NCBI RefSeq assembly: GCF_024679095.1
Contig: NC_066522.1
Location: 7,863,614 to 7,927,613, forward strand
Source: Eriocheir sinensis
Taxonomy: Eukaryota > Arthropoda > Malacostraca > Decapoda > Varunidae
Direction of reading: 5' to 3'
DNA length: 64,000 nucleotides
A program made the translations under genes and the position numbers. Below, in pieces: positions 48,351 through 61,444 of the stretch. The notes beneath the pieces were generated by a model. It searched no databases, had not been told where the DNA came from, and was given only the letters and a program-made list of their open reading frames with translations. Every line of letters begins with the position of its first letter. The first letter of the stretch is position 1.

Positions 48351-48639
48351 TCCGAAATTAAGGTCATAACGGAATTGAATGTTCTGTAACCAAGGATAAC
48401 ACAAGGCTTCTTCACTATGGGGTGTCGGGTAACAGGAAACGACCCATCCTTGACCAGCTCGAGTGCATTGTTAGCTTCTCGCAAGGTGTCGTGAAGAGGG
48501 GGCGGCGAGCAGGATGTGTAAACACGTGGGCGGCGTCATCTCGAATAGAATCTAAAGGCGCCATAAATATCAAGAGTCGGTGCCGGGCAATGTCCACACG
48601 CATGTACGGACACGAAGGGATGAGGGTGAAGAGGTGGAA

Positions 48640-49043
<404 letters not shown>

Positions 49044-49261
49044 GCACGACAACATTCAGACACTTCACTTCTCTCTCCACTTCGCCCCCAAGTGAGCGGC
49101 GAGAGGCAGGTGGAGGGGGTGGGGGTAGGTGGAGGGGGTGGAGGCAGGAGGAGGGGGTGGGAAAGACATGACAAGCAAATATGTACACGTTTGTTGTGCT
49201 TGACGGGAGTTAATTAAGTTTCTAGATGGTACCCAGACTCCTCCCTTCCTTCCTTCCTTCA

Positions 49262-49800
49262 CTCACACACTCACTTTTCTCACTCACTCACTCACTCACT
49301 CACATATTCACTCATTCAATCCTTCACTTTCTCCCTACCCCCTAAGCTTGCTCGCTCACTCACTCACTCATTCACTCACTCACTCACATATTCACTCATT
49401 CAATCCTTCACTTTCTCCCTACCCCCTAAGCTTGCTCGCTCACTCACTCACTTATTCACTCACTCACTCACATATTCACTCATTCAATCCTTCACTTTCT
49501 CCCTACCCCCTAAGCTTGCTCGCTCACTCACTCACTTATTCACTCACTCACTCACATATTCACTCATTCAATCTTTCACTTTCTCCCTACCCCCTAAGCT
49601 TGATAGCTCACTCACTCACTCATTCACTCACTCACTCACATATTCACTCATTCAATCCTTCACTTTCTCCCTACCCCCTAAGCTTGCTCGCTCACTCACT
49701 CACTCACTCACTCACATATTCACTTATTCAATCCTTCACTTTCTCCCTACCCTCTAAGCTTGCTCGCTCACTCACTCACTCACATATTCACTCGCTCAAT
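49262..49800. repeat. ~84-bp tandem repeat, about six copies
   Basis: Unit: (actc)n, cacatattcactcattcaat, ccttcactttctccctaccc, cctaagcttgctcgct. Each copy has a HindIII site (aagctt). Degenerate actc-rich sequence continues to about 50280. Confidence 0.92.
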
Positions 49801-50289
49801 TGTTCCCTTCCCTTCTGTCTACGCTCACTCATTTACTCATTAACACACACACTAACACACTGAAACACTCTCTAACACACACTCACGAACTCACCCTCTT
49901 CCTCCCTTCCCTCCCTATCCCCTAACCTCACCAACTCACACATTAACACACTATGACATTCACCAACACACACACACTCACGAGCTCAACCTCTTCCTCC
50001 CTTCTCCTTCCCTCCCATCATTTACTCATTCACTTGCTGCGTTCACTCAAGCACTCAATCTTTCTCTTCCTCTCTATCCTCTTCCCTCAATCCCTCCCTT
50101 CTTCGATTACTCACTCCTAAAAGCACTCATTGACACACTCACTCACTCACTCAATCCCTCTCTTTCCCTTCCTTCTTCCCTCCTTCACTCTTTCTCTCCC
50201 TCCCTCCCTCTGTCACACACTCACTCATTCACTCACCGACTAAAACACACATTAACACACTCACACGCTCACTTAAATCACGCAGAATG

Positions 50290-51510
50290 CAGACACAAGA
50301 ATAAGAAACAAAAGAATCAAAAGAGAGCAGAGGAGGAGTGACCAAACAGAAAACAATCGCGAGAGGAAGAATAACGGATCAGAAAAAGGGGACAAACAAT
50401 GAAAAAGGAAAGGTATAAAAGGGGAGGCAAAAGCGAGAAAGAATAGAGGAAAAAGAAATCAGACTAAAAGGGGGAAAAAAATCGAGAGACAAGTGAGAAA
50501 GGAAAGTGTTTTTAGGGGAAAGAGTAAGCAACAGGAAACGATAAAACGAAAACAACAACAACAACAACAACAACACCGCCACCAACAGCGCCACCACAAC
50601 AAGAGAGAGATATGAAGAGGAGCGAGACAGGAGGATGAAAGGAGACGAAAAGAGCAAAGGAGGAGTGAGTGAGTGAGGATACGGGAAGTGATCACGCGGT
50701 GGCTTCAGGGAAACAAACCTTTGGAGGGGAAACATCGATCTTGTGAACTGTGAAAGAAAAAGGAGAGAAAGCGATGGCGGGGTGGAGTAGAGGGAATGAG
50801 GAGGAGGAGGAGGAGGAGGAGGAGGAGGAGGAGGAGGAGGAGGAGGAGGAAGATACAACGACGACGAAACACAAGGAACCGGAAGGAAAGGAAAGCAAAG
50901 AGTAGAGGAAGCAAGAAGAGGAGGAGGAGGAGAAGAAAGAGAAGGAAATGGAGAGAGAAAAGAAGGAGGAAGATGATTATGGCGACGGTACAATAGTAGG
51001 TGGAGGAGAAAGAAAGCAAAAGGAAGAATAGAAGAAGAAGAAAGAGGAGGAAGAGGAGGAGGAGGCGGAGGAGGAGGATGAAACATTAGGAAGTGGAAGG
51101 AGAGGAAAGCAAAGGGAAGAGTAAAAGAAGAAGGAAGGAAGAGGATGACAAAGAGAAGGAATACGAAACAAGAGGAGACGGAAGGAAAGGAAAGATAAAG
51201 GGAGAGTAGGAGAAAAAATAAGAGGAGGAGGAGGAGGAGGAGAAAGAGAAGGGCGATGATTAAAACGATGAACGAAAAGAAAAGAAAAAGGGAAGCGTAG
51301 GAGAAGAAAGAGAAGGAAGAGATAAAAAGAGACCAGAGGAGAAAAAAAAAGAACAAAAAAGAAAAGGACATTGACAGGAGTGCGAGATGAAGGAAGGGGA
51401 GAATAAGGTCAGAGGAACGTGGGAGCAAAAACAAAACAACAAAAACACAAAACAACAAACAGAAAACCTAACTGTAACAAGAGACTACCTGCTCTAGAGG
51501 CACTGTCAAC
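50290..51510. repeat. Purine-rich tract with (GGA)n and (CAA)n blocks
   Basis: A/G-rich over about 1.2 kb, with (gga)n at 50797-50851, (caa)n at 50553-50573 and repeated ~140-bp blocks (aaggaaagcaaag-ggaagag...gaggaggaggagg). Confidence 0.8.
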
Positions 51511-51989
51511 TCTGCGGATCAGTGAAGTTTAGCAATATGCAAAGCTGGAACAGAAAAAAGGGAAACGAAAGAGGAGAAGGAAAAGAATACGACAGGAGAG
51601 GAATAAAAGGTGAAGCGAGAGAAGAGGGAAGAGGAGGAGGAAGAGAGGGGAGTATACCGCTGGAGGGAAGAAAGGAGAATAATGCGGTATTTGTGGCGTA
51701 AAAAGATATGTAAATTTTTATAAGACTGACTGAAAGGAAGTGAGGAGGAAGACTTACCTACCGACAAAGGCTTATTTTACAGGAAGAAGGAAGGGAAGGA
51801 GGACGAAACAGGGAGATGCTGAAGAGATGAAATAGCGGATAGAGAGATAGAGGATCGGGCGGATGAGAGGAATGAGGGATGAGTAGCAATAAATAAATAA
51901 AAAAAACATATAGAGCACTGTATAAAAGAACGATGATGCGAGGTGAATGAATGTATGAACAATTTTGAATGCAAAGAAATTACATCTGC

Positions 51990-52450
<461 letters not shown>

Positions 52451-52589
52451 CGAGCCATTCCCAAAAATCCATGAATATAAAGCTCCAAGCACAAAACCGA
52501 GAGGGTGTACTGGCTAGCAATCAGGCGTTCACCACAGGACCAGATCACTGTGAATGAGGCACACACAGGCAGAGAGAGAGACGTTAGTG

Positions 52590-52915
52590 GTCATAAATTA
52601 TTCTTAAACATTTCGGCGCCCAAGCATACATATTTGACAAGTCTTTCGTAGGAGATTTGAGCATTTCCAAGGGTAGTTTGATCCTTTCCCTGCACCATGA
52701 ACATAAAGGAACACTCACGACAACCAAATTATTCTTAAACATTTCAGCGCCCAAGCATACATATTTGACAAGTCTTTCGTAAGAGATTTGAGCATTTCCA
52801 AGGGTAGTTTGATCCTTTCCCTGCACCATGAACATAAAGGAACACTCGCGACAACTCGATTCATCTCCTTTTCAGCCTTTGGAAGTCGTTTGGAAATATG
52901 TTCGGAATATATTTG
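52590..52915 (-). mobile_element. Dispersed ~190-bp repeat, family D, copy 4, with internal 132-bp duplication
   Basis: Plus-strand blocks taaattattcttaaacattt, cggcgcccaagcatacatat, ttgacaagtctttcgta-gaga, tttccaagggtagtttgatc and gcaccatgaacataaaggaa occur twice, 132 bp apart (52597 and 52729), then ttcagcctttggaagtcgtt. This is the reverse complement of the copy at 29945. Confidence 0.85.
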
Positions 52916-53019
52916 TTTGACTATGAGAGGCGATAGCGTCCGAGAACCCCGACCCGTGGCTACTCACTATACCCTTCACCGCCTCAGAACTACAGGTAAA
53001 CATGAACAAATCTACCTCC

Positions 53020-53312
53020 AGAGCATCGATAAATATGTACTGAGTATAAGCCTTAGGTAAAAGCTACGCATGTTTCACTACACGACGCTTCACTTTAAAC
53101 CTCACACCTTTACGCGCTACCATCGATATATATAATAGTGGTATAAGCTTTAGGTAAACTACGCATGTTTCTTCACTTTTCACACTAAACTTCACCTTTC
53201 TACCTCCTATCAATAGTATAATAAATATATGAGTATAAGCCTTTAGTAAAAAAACGCATGTTTCACTACACGACGCTTCACTTTAAACCTCACACCTTTA
53301 CGCGCTACGACT
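53020..53312. repeat. ~115-130-bp tandem repeat, about 2.5 copies
   Basis: Shared blocks: gagtataagccttaggtaaa, cgcatgtttcactacacgac, gcttcactttaaacctcaca, cctttacgcgctac. Confidence 0.85.
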
Positions 53313-53655
53313 CAGGTAACAGGAAGGTCTGACGCTGATAATTACGTAGAAAATTAAACATGTTGAAATTTATCCTCTCTCTCCAAGACCGGCTCATCAG
53401 AGGAGAATCACATCAACGCTAATTAGGACAGGATAATTAAGGCAGTTTTAAACGAATGATGGAAAAATTGTAAGGACATGATTTTCAGCTCCCTTCGCAG
53501 ACGTATTCCAATATTAGCCGGGCACAAACAGGCTCAAGAAAATACACGTGTTTGAGCACGTAAATTAGACTTCGTTGTGCGCGAGGCATCTTGCTGGAGG
53601 GCGTGTTGCTGCAAGAGATGGTAACACTGTAATCAAGTCCAGCATCATGTGAAGA

Positions 53656-53667
53656 GAGAGATGGAGA

Positions 53668-53722
<55 letters not shown>

Positions 53723-53752
53723 TGAATGAATGAATGAATGAATGAATGAATG
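53656..53752. repeat. (GA)n-(GAAT)n compound
   Basis: About 30 GA units and nine gaat units. Confidence 0.95.
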
Positions 53753-54077
53753 AAAAATAAAATATAAAGAAAAAAAGGAAACGAAAGAAAAAAAAGAAAG
53801 GGGAGAAAGAAAGAGAGAAAGAGTGAGAGGAGAAGGATAGATAAATACTGTAGACATATAGAGAGATGATGTGATACGAATAAGTATTTAGAAACGCTAT
53901 CTATTATCACTTCAATTTCAGAGCTTTTCAAGACTACTCACTATTTAATTATTATTACTTACCATCGCTTCCATGTGTAGCGAGGACCTTAATTATCAAG
54001 AATGTTTGTTTCCCTTACACTAAAAATCTTCACTTTAAGCCGTTGATGAAATTACTGTGAGGATAATTAAGCGATTT

Positions 54078-54122
<45 letters not shown>

Positions 54123-54285
54123 GAATTAGCTGATTGGCGCGCAAGAACTTTTCAACGACTTCTCACTTTTTGATGCATGGCTAACGTGTCTTTCTTTGTC
54201 TCTTTTTGGGCCCGGAATACCGCGCTTTCAAGGCCCTCATGTTTACGCTGGCCGAAAGAAACCCCAGCCAGAAAACTTTTGAAGG

Positions 54286-54560
54286 AATGACTACACCCAC
54301 AAAACTACTGGACGAAAAAGATGAACCCCAAAAAGGTCTGACGGAGGGAATGATTTCACCCACAAAACTACTGGACGAAAAAGATGAACCCCAAAAAGGT
54401 CTGACGGAGGGAATGATTTCACCCACAAAACTACTGGACGAAAAAGACGAACCCCAAAAAGGTCTGACGGAGGGAATGATTTCACCCACAAAACTACTGG
54501 ACGAAAAAGATGAACCCCAAAAGGTCTGACGGAGGGAATGATTTCACCCACAAAACTTTT
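54286..54560 (+). repeat. 63-bp tandem repeat, ~4.4 copies, in-frame
   Basis: Unit ggtctgacggagggaatgat, ttcacccacaaaactactgg, acgaaaaagatgaaccccaaaaa: 63 bp, a multiple of three. On the plus strand it reads TEGMISPTKLLDEKDEPQKG within a 107-codon frame (54206-54529) with a non-repetitive lead (MFTLAERNPSQKTFEGM). The frame is lost by a one-base deletion in the last unit. The minus strand is also open (FVGEIIPSVRPFWGSSF), so coding is undecided. Confidence 0.85.
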
Positions 54561-54599
54561 AAAGGGAAGGAGGAATGACTTCACCCAAAACCTCGAAGG

Positions 54600-55730
54600 G
54601 AACTGCGCATGTGTGAGTTCGCCAGACAGAAGTCCGCTCCAGACAAGAGATCTAGGACGAACGATGATTCCTATATCGTCACCCTCATAAAATAATCGCC
54701 TAAATCATTTTCCAGAGATTTCCAGGTTTTTATCTACATCAATTTTTCAACATGTGACGCCCATTTTTGTATAGTTGCCTGCGTCATTCAGGGTTTGAGT
54801 GTTCTAGAATTAGCCTTTTCACTTCTGCCTAAATCTTAAGCCAAATGAGATAATGACACTTCTTTTATGATTTCCTGTAAAGTAGAATACAATGACTTAG
54901 GCGCTTTGTTTACGAAGGTGACGATATACTTTTCGATTGGTTTGTTTGCCATTATTATATCATCATTACTTTTATTATCAGTATCATTGTTATCATTATT
55001 ATTTTTCCCGTTTGCCAGTCGCTATTGTTTTCGTTCTCAATCGCTTTAACTCGCTCCCTCTTTATCTCTTTGTGTTCGTTAGGTTTGGAGTGTGATAAAA
55101 GTTTGAAATGCTCTTGTTGCGGCTTTTAAATATCATCCTTACGATTGTCTTCCCCGTCGTGATTCCGTCCTCAGTTTCCTAACTAATAAGCTCCTCTCTC
55201 GTCTCACATATTTATTCCTTTCATATTATTCTACTGGACTGTGTGGGCTGCGTTACTGTTTATGGCTTCTTTATGATCTGTAGGTTCTATACTCTTCTTG
55301 GCTAATGTATGTTCGGTATGTTACAGTTTCTGGCTTATGTATATCCTGTATGACCTGTATGTTTTGTATTCTAACTTTCTGTGAAGTGCGTTGCTGTTCA
55401 AGGCGTTTGTATGTTGGGTGTGTTACCGTTCTTGTTTTATGTAGGTTCTGTAGGTTCATATATTCTACGCAACATTCTTATTTGCGTCCTCCTAGTCTGT
55501 GTCCAATCGGCTTCTCTCTCATCTACCATTTCTACACTTCATATGCAAATTTTTCCTGCCATTGTTTACGTTAGTGTCCTTTGGCTTCTATATGTCTTGT
55601 ATGTTTATATATTGTACGTATCATCCTTACTTGTCTCTTCCAAGTCTACGTTTAATCAGCTTTTCTCTCATCTCACGTTTTTATTGTTTAACTATTATTC
55701 TTTGGTGCTGGATGTTGTGTTAGTGTTCTT
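54600..55730. other. Unique to weakly repetitive sequence, no gene seen
   Basis: AT-rich. From about 55140 to 55690 three degenerate ~200-bp blocks share gtcctc-tagtct, atc-gcttctctctcatct and ttattc elements. Frames here lack recognisable domains. Confidence 0.5.
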
Positions 55731-57078
55731 GGGATCTGTATACCATCGAGCGACTAGTGTTCTCTCGGCCCTATCCTGCTGGTGTTCTATTTTGAGTAAA
55801 GAAATGAGGGAAAATTGAGGGTATCTTGGGATCTGTATACCATCAAGCGACTAGTGTTCTCTCGGCCCCATCCTGCTGGTGTTCTATTTTGAGTAAAGAA
55901 ATGAGGGAAAATTGAGGGTATCTTGGGATCTGTATACCATCAAGCGACTAGTGTTCTCTCGGCCCCATCCTGCTGGTGTTCTATTTTGAGTAAAGAAATG
56001 AGGGAAAATTGAGGGTATCTTGGGATCTGTATACCATCAAGCGACTAGTGTTCTCTCGGCCCTATCCTGCTGGTGTTCTATTTTGAGTAAAGAAATGAGG
56101 GAAAATTGAGGGTATCTTGGGATCTGTATACCATCAAGCGACTAGTGTTCTCTCGGCCCTATCCTGCTGGTGTTCTATTTTGAGTAAAGAAATGAGGGAA
56201 AATTGAGGGTATCTTGGGATCTGTATACCATCAAGCGACTAGTGTTCTCTCGGCCCCATCCTGCTGGTGTTCTATTTTGAGTAAAGAAATGAGGGAAAAT
56301 TGAGGGTATCTTGGGATCTGTATACCATCAAGCGACTAGTGTTCTCTCGGCCCTATCCTGCTGGTGTTCTATTTTGAGTAAAGAAATGAGGGAAAATTGA
56401 GGGTATCTTGGGATCTGTATACCATCGAGCGACTAGTGTTCTCTCGGCCCTATCCTGCTGGTGTTCTATTTTGAGTAAAGAAATGAGGGAAAATTGAGGG
56501 TATCTTGGGATCTGTATACCATCGAGCGACTAGTGTTCTCTCGGCCCTATCCTGCTGGTGTTCTATTTTGAGTAAAGAAATGAGGGAAAATTGAGGGTAT
56601 CTTGGGATCTGTATACCATCAAGCGACTAGTGTTCTCTCGGCCCTATCCTGCTGGTGTTCTATTTTGAGTAAAGAAATGAGGGAAAATTGAGGGTATCTT
56701 GGGATCTGTATACCATCGAGCGACTAGTGTTCTCTCGGCCCCATCCTGCTGGTGTTCTATTTTGAGTAAAGAAATGAGGGAAAATTGAGGGTATCTTGGG
56801 ATCTGTATACCATCAAGTGACTAGTGTTCTCTCGGCCCTATCCTGCTGGTGTTCTATTTTGAGTAAAGAAATGAGGGAAAATTGAGGGTATCTTGGGATC
56901 TGTATACCATCAAGCGACTAGTGTTCTCTCGGCCCCATCCTGTTGGTGTTCTATTTTGAGTAAAGAAATGAGGGAAAATTGAGGGTATCTTGGGATCTGT
57001 ATACCATCGAGCGACTAGTGTTCTCTCGGCCCTATCCTGCTGGTGTTCTATTTTGAGTAAAGAAATGAGGGAAAATTG
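55731..57078. repeat. 97-bp tandem repeat, 14 copies
   Basis: Unit gggatctgtataccatcaag, cgactagtgttctctcggcc, ccatcctgctggtgttctat, tttgagtaaagaaatgaggg, aaaattgagggtatctt. Nearly identical copies; variable positions are caagc/cgagc and ggcccta/ggcccca. Confidence 0.97.
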
Positions 57079-57320
57079 CGGGGAAAATTCAATAAGTGGT
57101 GTCTTGGGTAATAAGAACGCGGAGAAAAATTGAGAAGATAAACAGGAAAACCGCATCTCCTGGAAGACGCCTAAACAACTCGAGGCACCACTGGCAGAAG
57201 CAATCAATACCAGGCACATGTTAACAGGGGAGAGAGATGAAAGGAAAGGAGGAAAAGAGAAAAGCATTTATTTCCTCCTCATCTCTTTATGTGTGTGCTT
57301 GTTTGATGTCTGTGCCTGTC

Positions 57321-57326
<6 letters not shown>

Positions 57327-57385
<59 letters not shown>

Positions 57386-57691
57386 CTTTGTCTTTGTCGG
57401 TCTGTTGGTAGGTCAGTGTTGTTCTGTGGGTATTTTTTTCTCTGTTTTTCTGTTAACAAGTTTGTGTATTTTTTTTCCTGTCTGTTTGTTAGTGTGTCTC
57501 TTTCGCTTTGTCTGTCTTTTTCACCCAAACACCTTCAAACACACACACGCACACGCACACGCGCACACACACACACACACACACACACATCAGCGTCACG
57601 CACGGTAAGTTTTCCATCCCGACGGCTATAAGTCCTGGGCTGCTGCCGTCATCACTTCAGCATTTCTCATGAACAAGCGAGGAGCATTACG

Positions 57692-57786
<95 letters not shown>

Positions 57787-57790
57787 TTAT
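57327..57790. repeat. (GT)n and (CA)n arrays
   Basis: (GT)n at 57327-57383, (CA)n at 57540-57590 and 57696-57784. Confidence 0.95.
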
Positions 57791-58590
57791 CTCTTTCTCA
57801 TCCCTCTTTCATGATACTTCCTCTTATTATCCCCTTGTCATCCTTTCCTTCTTCCGTCTCCGTCCTTCCTCCCTATTCGCTCTTCGTTTTCTCTTTGTTT
57901 TTTTGATGATTTACTTTCCTCCCCTGGCCTTCCTTTCCTCCGTCTAACCAATTCTCCTCTCTCTTTATCCCGCTCCTTCCTTTATGCTCCACTCTTCTTT
58001 TTTTTTATTGTGATGATTTTTTCCCACTTTGTCTTTCCTTCCTCCCTCTACCCCCCAACTTCTTCCTAATGCCTCCTCTCCTTTCTCTTTATACTTTCCC
58101 TTCCTTTATATACCGCTCTTCAATTATCTTTTACTCTTATGACTTTTCCCACCTGGTCTACTTCTCCCTCTTATCCCTTTTCTTCCTTATTCCTCCTTTC
58201 CTTACTTATCCTCCTTATACCTTTATCCTTTCCCTATCTTTATATTCCACTTTTCATTTCTCTTTTATTCTGATAACTTTTTTTCCACCTGGTCTTCCTT
58301 TCCTTCATCTACCCCCTCACCCTATTCTTTATACCTCCTCTCCCTCCTCATCATCCTTTCCTTTCCTTTATAGTCTTTGCTAGAACAATGCGACAGTAGT
58401 ACGGCTTTCATTACCGGACCAGCAGGTGTTTTACGCTGTACACGCCGGGCCGAGCGAGTGCCCCAAACGAACACTCGTGAATTAAGTGCCTGGCGTTATT
58501 GGGCGAGCGTGGTGCGAGTATGTTTCCTTGCTAGGCCACTTTGGGGTCTGGGAGGAGCCGCGAACTAGGGATGAGAGACACAGCTGGGCG
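57791..58590. other. Pyrimidine-rich, then short unique stretch
   Basis: 57790-58375 is pyrimidine-rich with ~95-bp degenerate units (ttccttta-tactcc, tctttta-tctgatgac-tttttcccacctggtc). 58380-58590 is GC-richer and unique; a 63-codon frame in it has no recognisable domain. Confidence 0.5.
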
Positions 58591-58601
58591 ACCCCCCCCC
58601 C

Positions 58602-59185
<584 letters not shown>

Positions 59186-59262
59186 GCGCTCCCTCTCGCA
59201 CTTTCACTCTCTCGCCCTGCCGTTCTCCCGCTTTAACTCGCTCTCTCGCTTGCTCTCTACAG

Positions 59263-59372
59263 ACGCCCGGCGCGGCGAGAACGTAGGCAACACATTTCTC
59301 CAGGGTGGCGTCAGCTGGGGCGCCAATAAGCCTCGTATTGGCGGCGTGTGGCAGCGGGCGCGACGCAGCGAG
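59263..59372 (+). other. Exon-like segment, function unknown
   Basis: 110 bp of balanced composition between a pyrimidine tract with CTCTACAG acceptor and a GAG|GTGAGC donor on the plus strand. One of three plus frames is open (RRGENVGNTFLQGGVSWG); the minus strand is also open. No family recognised. It could be a plus-strand exon or chance. Confidence 0.25.
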
Positions 59373-59444
59373 GTGAGCGTAGCGGGTAGAGAAAAAAGGG
59401 AGCTGGGAGGCATAAGTTATACATACATAAACGCATACGTACAC

Positions 59445-59448
<4 letters not shown>

Positions 59449-59543
<95 letters not shown>

Positions 59544-59616
59544 GGGGGGGGGAGAAAAAAGGGGACTGGGGAGGCATGTTATATATATTAAACGTATACG
59601 TACTCATTTTTTTTGT

Positions 59617-59648
<32 letters not shown>

Positions 59649-59660
59649 GTGTGTGTCTCC
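59449..59660. repeat. (GT)n arrays
   Basis: (GT)n at 59449-59540, G10 run, then (GT)n near 59613-59656. The motif gggggagaaaaaaggg-ctggg-aggcat-agttatatat is duplicated around the array (59390 and 59548). Confidence 0.9.
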
Positions 59661-59829
59661 TGTCAGATGGAAATTTCTGGCGTTTATAATTGGTATGGAC
59701 AGACCGACACAATATTACCCGACACACACACACACACACACACAGTGGCTCCATATACACGCGCTCGATGTGATGAGACCCGCGGGAAGGTTTGGTACCG
59801 GGAAATAGGCGTCACGTCACGGTGCGCAG

Positions 59830-60515
59830 GTACGGAGCAATAAAGGGAGCTGCCTCCTATGTCACCTGGAAATTACTCCCCGGAAATATCTGCGGCTCTT
59901 GATGCAGACACGGTTCATCACATAGTAAAATCTGGGCTGTGCCATGAGAGCGACATCAGCTTCATTAGGCAAAAATGAAACACGTAGAAACCCTTGTCTT
60001 TGTTCCCGTCTGTTAAAAAGTTTTCTATTTTTAACAAATGTCTCGATCAGTGCAAAGGTTAATTTTATCAAGGTCCAGGATTTTTAGGTCAAGGTTCATA
60101 GTTATTTTTTTTTATGTCTCAATCACAAAGCTGTATTCTTTCTTATCAAGGTCCAGGAATTTTAAGTCAAGGTTAATATTTTTTTTGTGTGTGAGTGTTA
60201 CGAGTGATAAAAATTTGCTTCATTAGTCGAAATTGAGTTACGTCTGAAAAGTAAGTGTGTGTCCTTTCACTTTCTACGTGCGCCTCTTTCATAAAAGCTA
60301 ATCTTTACCTCTTACGATCAAGAATTTTTATATGACTTAACCATGACATACGAGACCAATATATGATACGTCTTTTTGACATCTCCTCCTGTATATTCTT
60401 CACCTGTATAGGAGCATAAGGTCTTTTTTATCTTTTTTTCATATATATATATATATAGCTCTTTCGTCTGCTTTTTCTTACCTAAAAAAAAACAACTTTG
60501 GCGGCTTGTCTTTGG
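59830..60515. other. AT-rich unique sequence
   Basis: A short direct duplication (atcaaggtccagga-ttttaggtcaaggtt) occurs at 60068 and 60147. No gene seen. Confidence 0.5.
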
Positions 60516-60519
60516 CGTA

Positions 60520-60551
<32 letters not shown>

Positions 60552-60554
<3 letters not shown>

Positions 60555-60834
60555 TCACCTCTTGGTCTACTGCGGGTCTCTCTCGAGACAGCCAGCCGTT
60601 CCCCTACGGTAGAGCACAGAGCTCATAGTACCAATCTTTGGGTAGGACTGAGCCCACTCACACACAGCACGCCGCGACAACGAGGTCACAACTCCTTGCC
60701 TGACGTCGCGTACCTACTCACTGCTAGGTGAACAGGGGCTACACGTTAAAGAAGATAAACCCAACTTGTCTTCACCCGGCCGGGGAATCGAACCCCGGTC
60801 CTTCTGGTTGTGAGGCAGACGCTCTACCCCTGAG

Positions 60835-60838
<4 letters not shown>
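60552..60838 (-). mobile_element. tRNA-derived SINE, family A, copy 3
   Basis: Minus-strand head AGCTCAGGGGTAGAGCGTCT with CTCACAA anticodon loop, B box GGGGTTCGATTCCCCGGCC, and the core GTTCACCTAGCAGTGAGTAGG matching the SINE at 12771-13039. Bounded by GT arrays on both sides. The anticodon stem is mismatched, so it is not a functional tRNA gene. Confidence 0.85.
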
Positions 60839-60929
<91 letters not shown>

Positions 60930-60941
60930 TGTGTGTGTGTG
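60839..60941. repeat. (GT)n microsatellite
   Basis: About 50 GT units. Confidence 0.97.
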
Positions 60942-61164
60942 ATCGGGGGTGGGGAGGAGGGGTAATAACCTAAACTCGTACTTCCCATCAGTTTATGAAT
61001 ACGTAAAGTGATCAAATTATTTCATTACTATACGATTTTATGCTCGCTCATGCTCACTGGATTACCAATTGCCACGGAAGGTAATTTTTACAGAGTTGTG
61101 ATAACCGTTGTTAAGGCTAAACGCTCGAAACTCATTCATTTATTCATCACTCTGTCTGTCTGTC

Positions 61165-61186
61165 TGTATGTATGTATGTATGTATG

Positions 61187-61275
<89 letters not shown>
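61165..61275. repeat. (TATG)n-(CT)n compound
   Basis: Six tatg units then about 41 CT units, followed by a pyrimidine-rich tract to 61440. Confidence 0.95.
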
Positions 61276-61278
<3 letters not shown>

Positions 61279-61444
61279 TTTTTCTTTGATCTATTTCTTC
61301 CCTTTTCTCTTTTTCTCTTTTTCACACATCTTATTTTTGTTCTCGCTTCCTCTTCGCCTTTCTTTTTTTTTCTTTCTCCATTTCTTTTTCTCTTTCTCTC
61401 TATCTACCTCTGTCTATCTATCTATCAATCTATCTTCTTCATAA

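Noticed and set aside
55731..57078. Tandem array as multi-copy gene or snRNA cluster
   Set aside because: The 97-bp units contain no RNA polymerase III boxes, no conserved snRNA motifs and no reading frame kept across units.
60770..60838. Possible functional tRNA-Val (CAC)
   Set aside because: The anticodon stem has a C-C mismatch and the sequence continues into a SINE body shared with 12771-13039, so it is a tRNA-derived SINE head.
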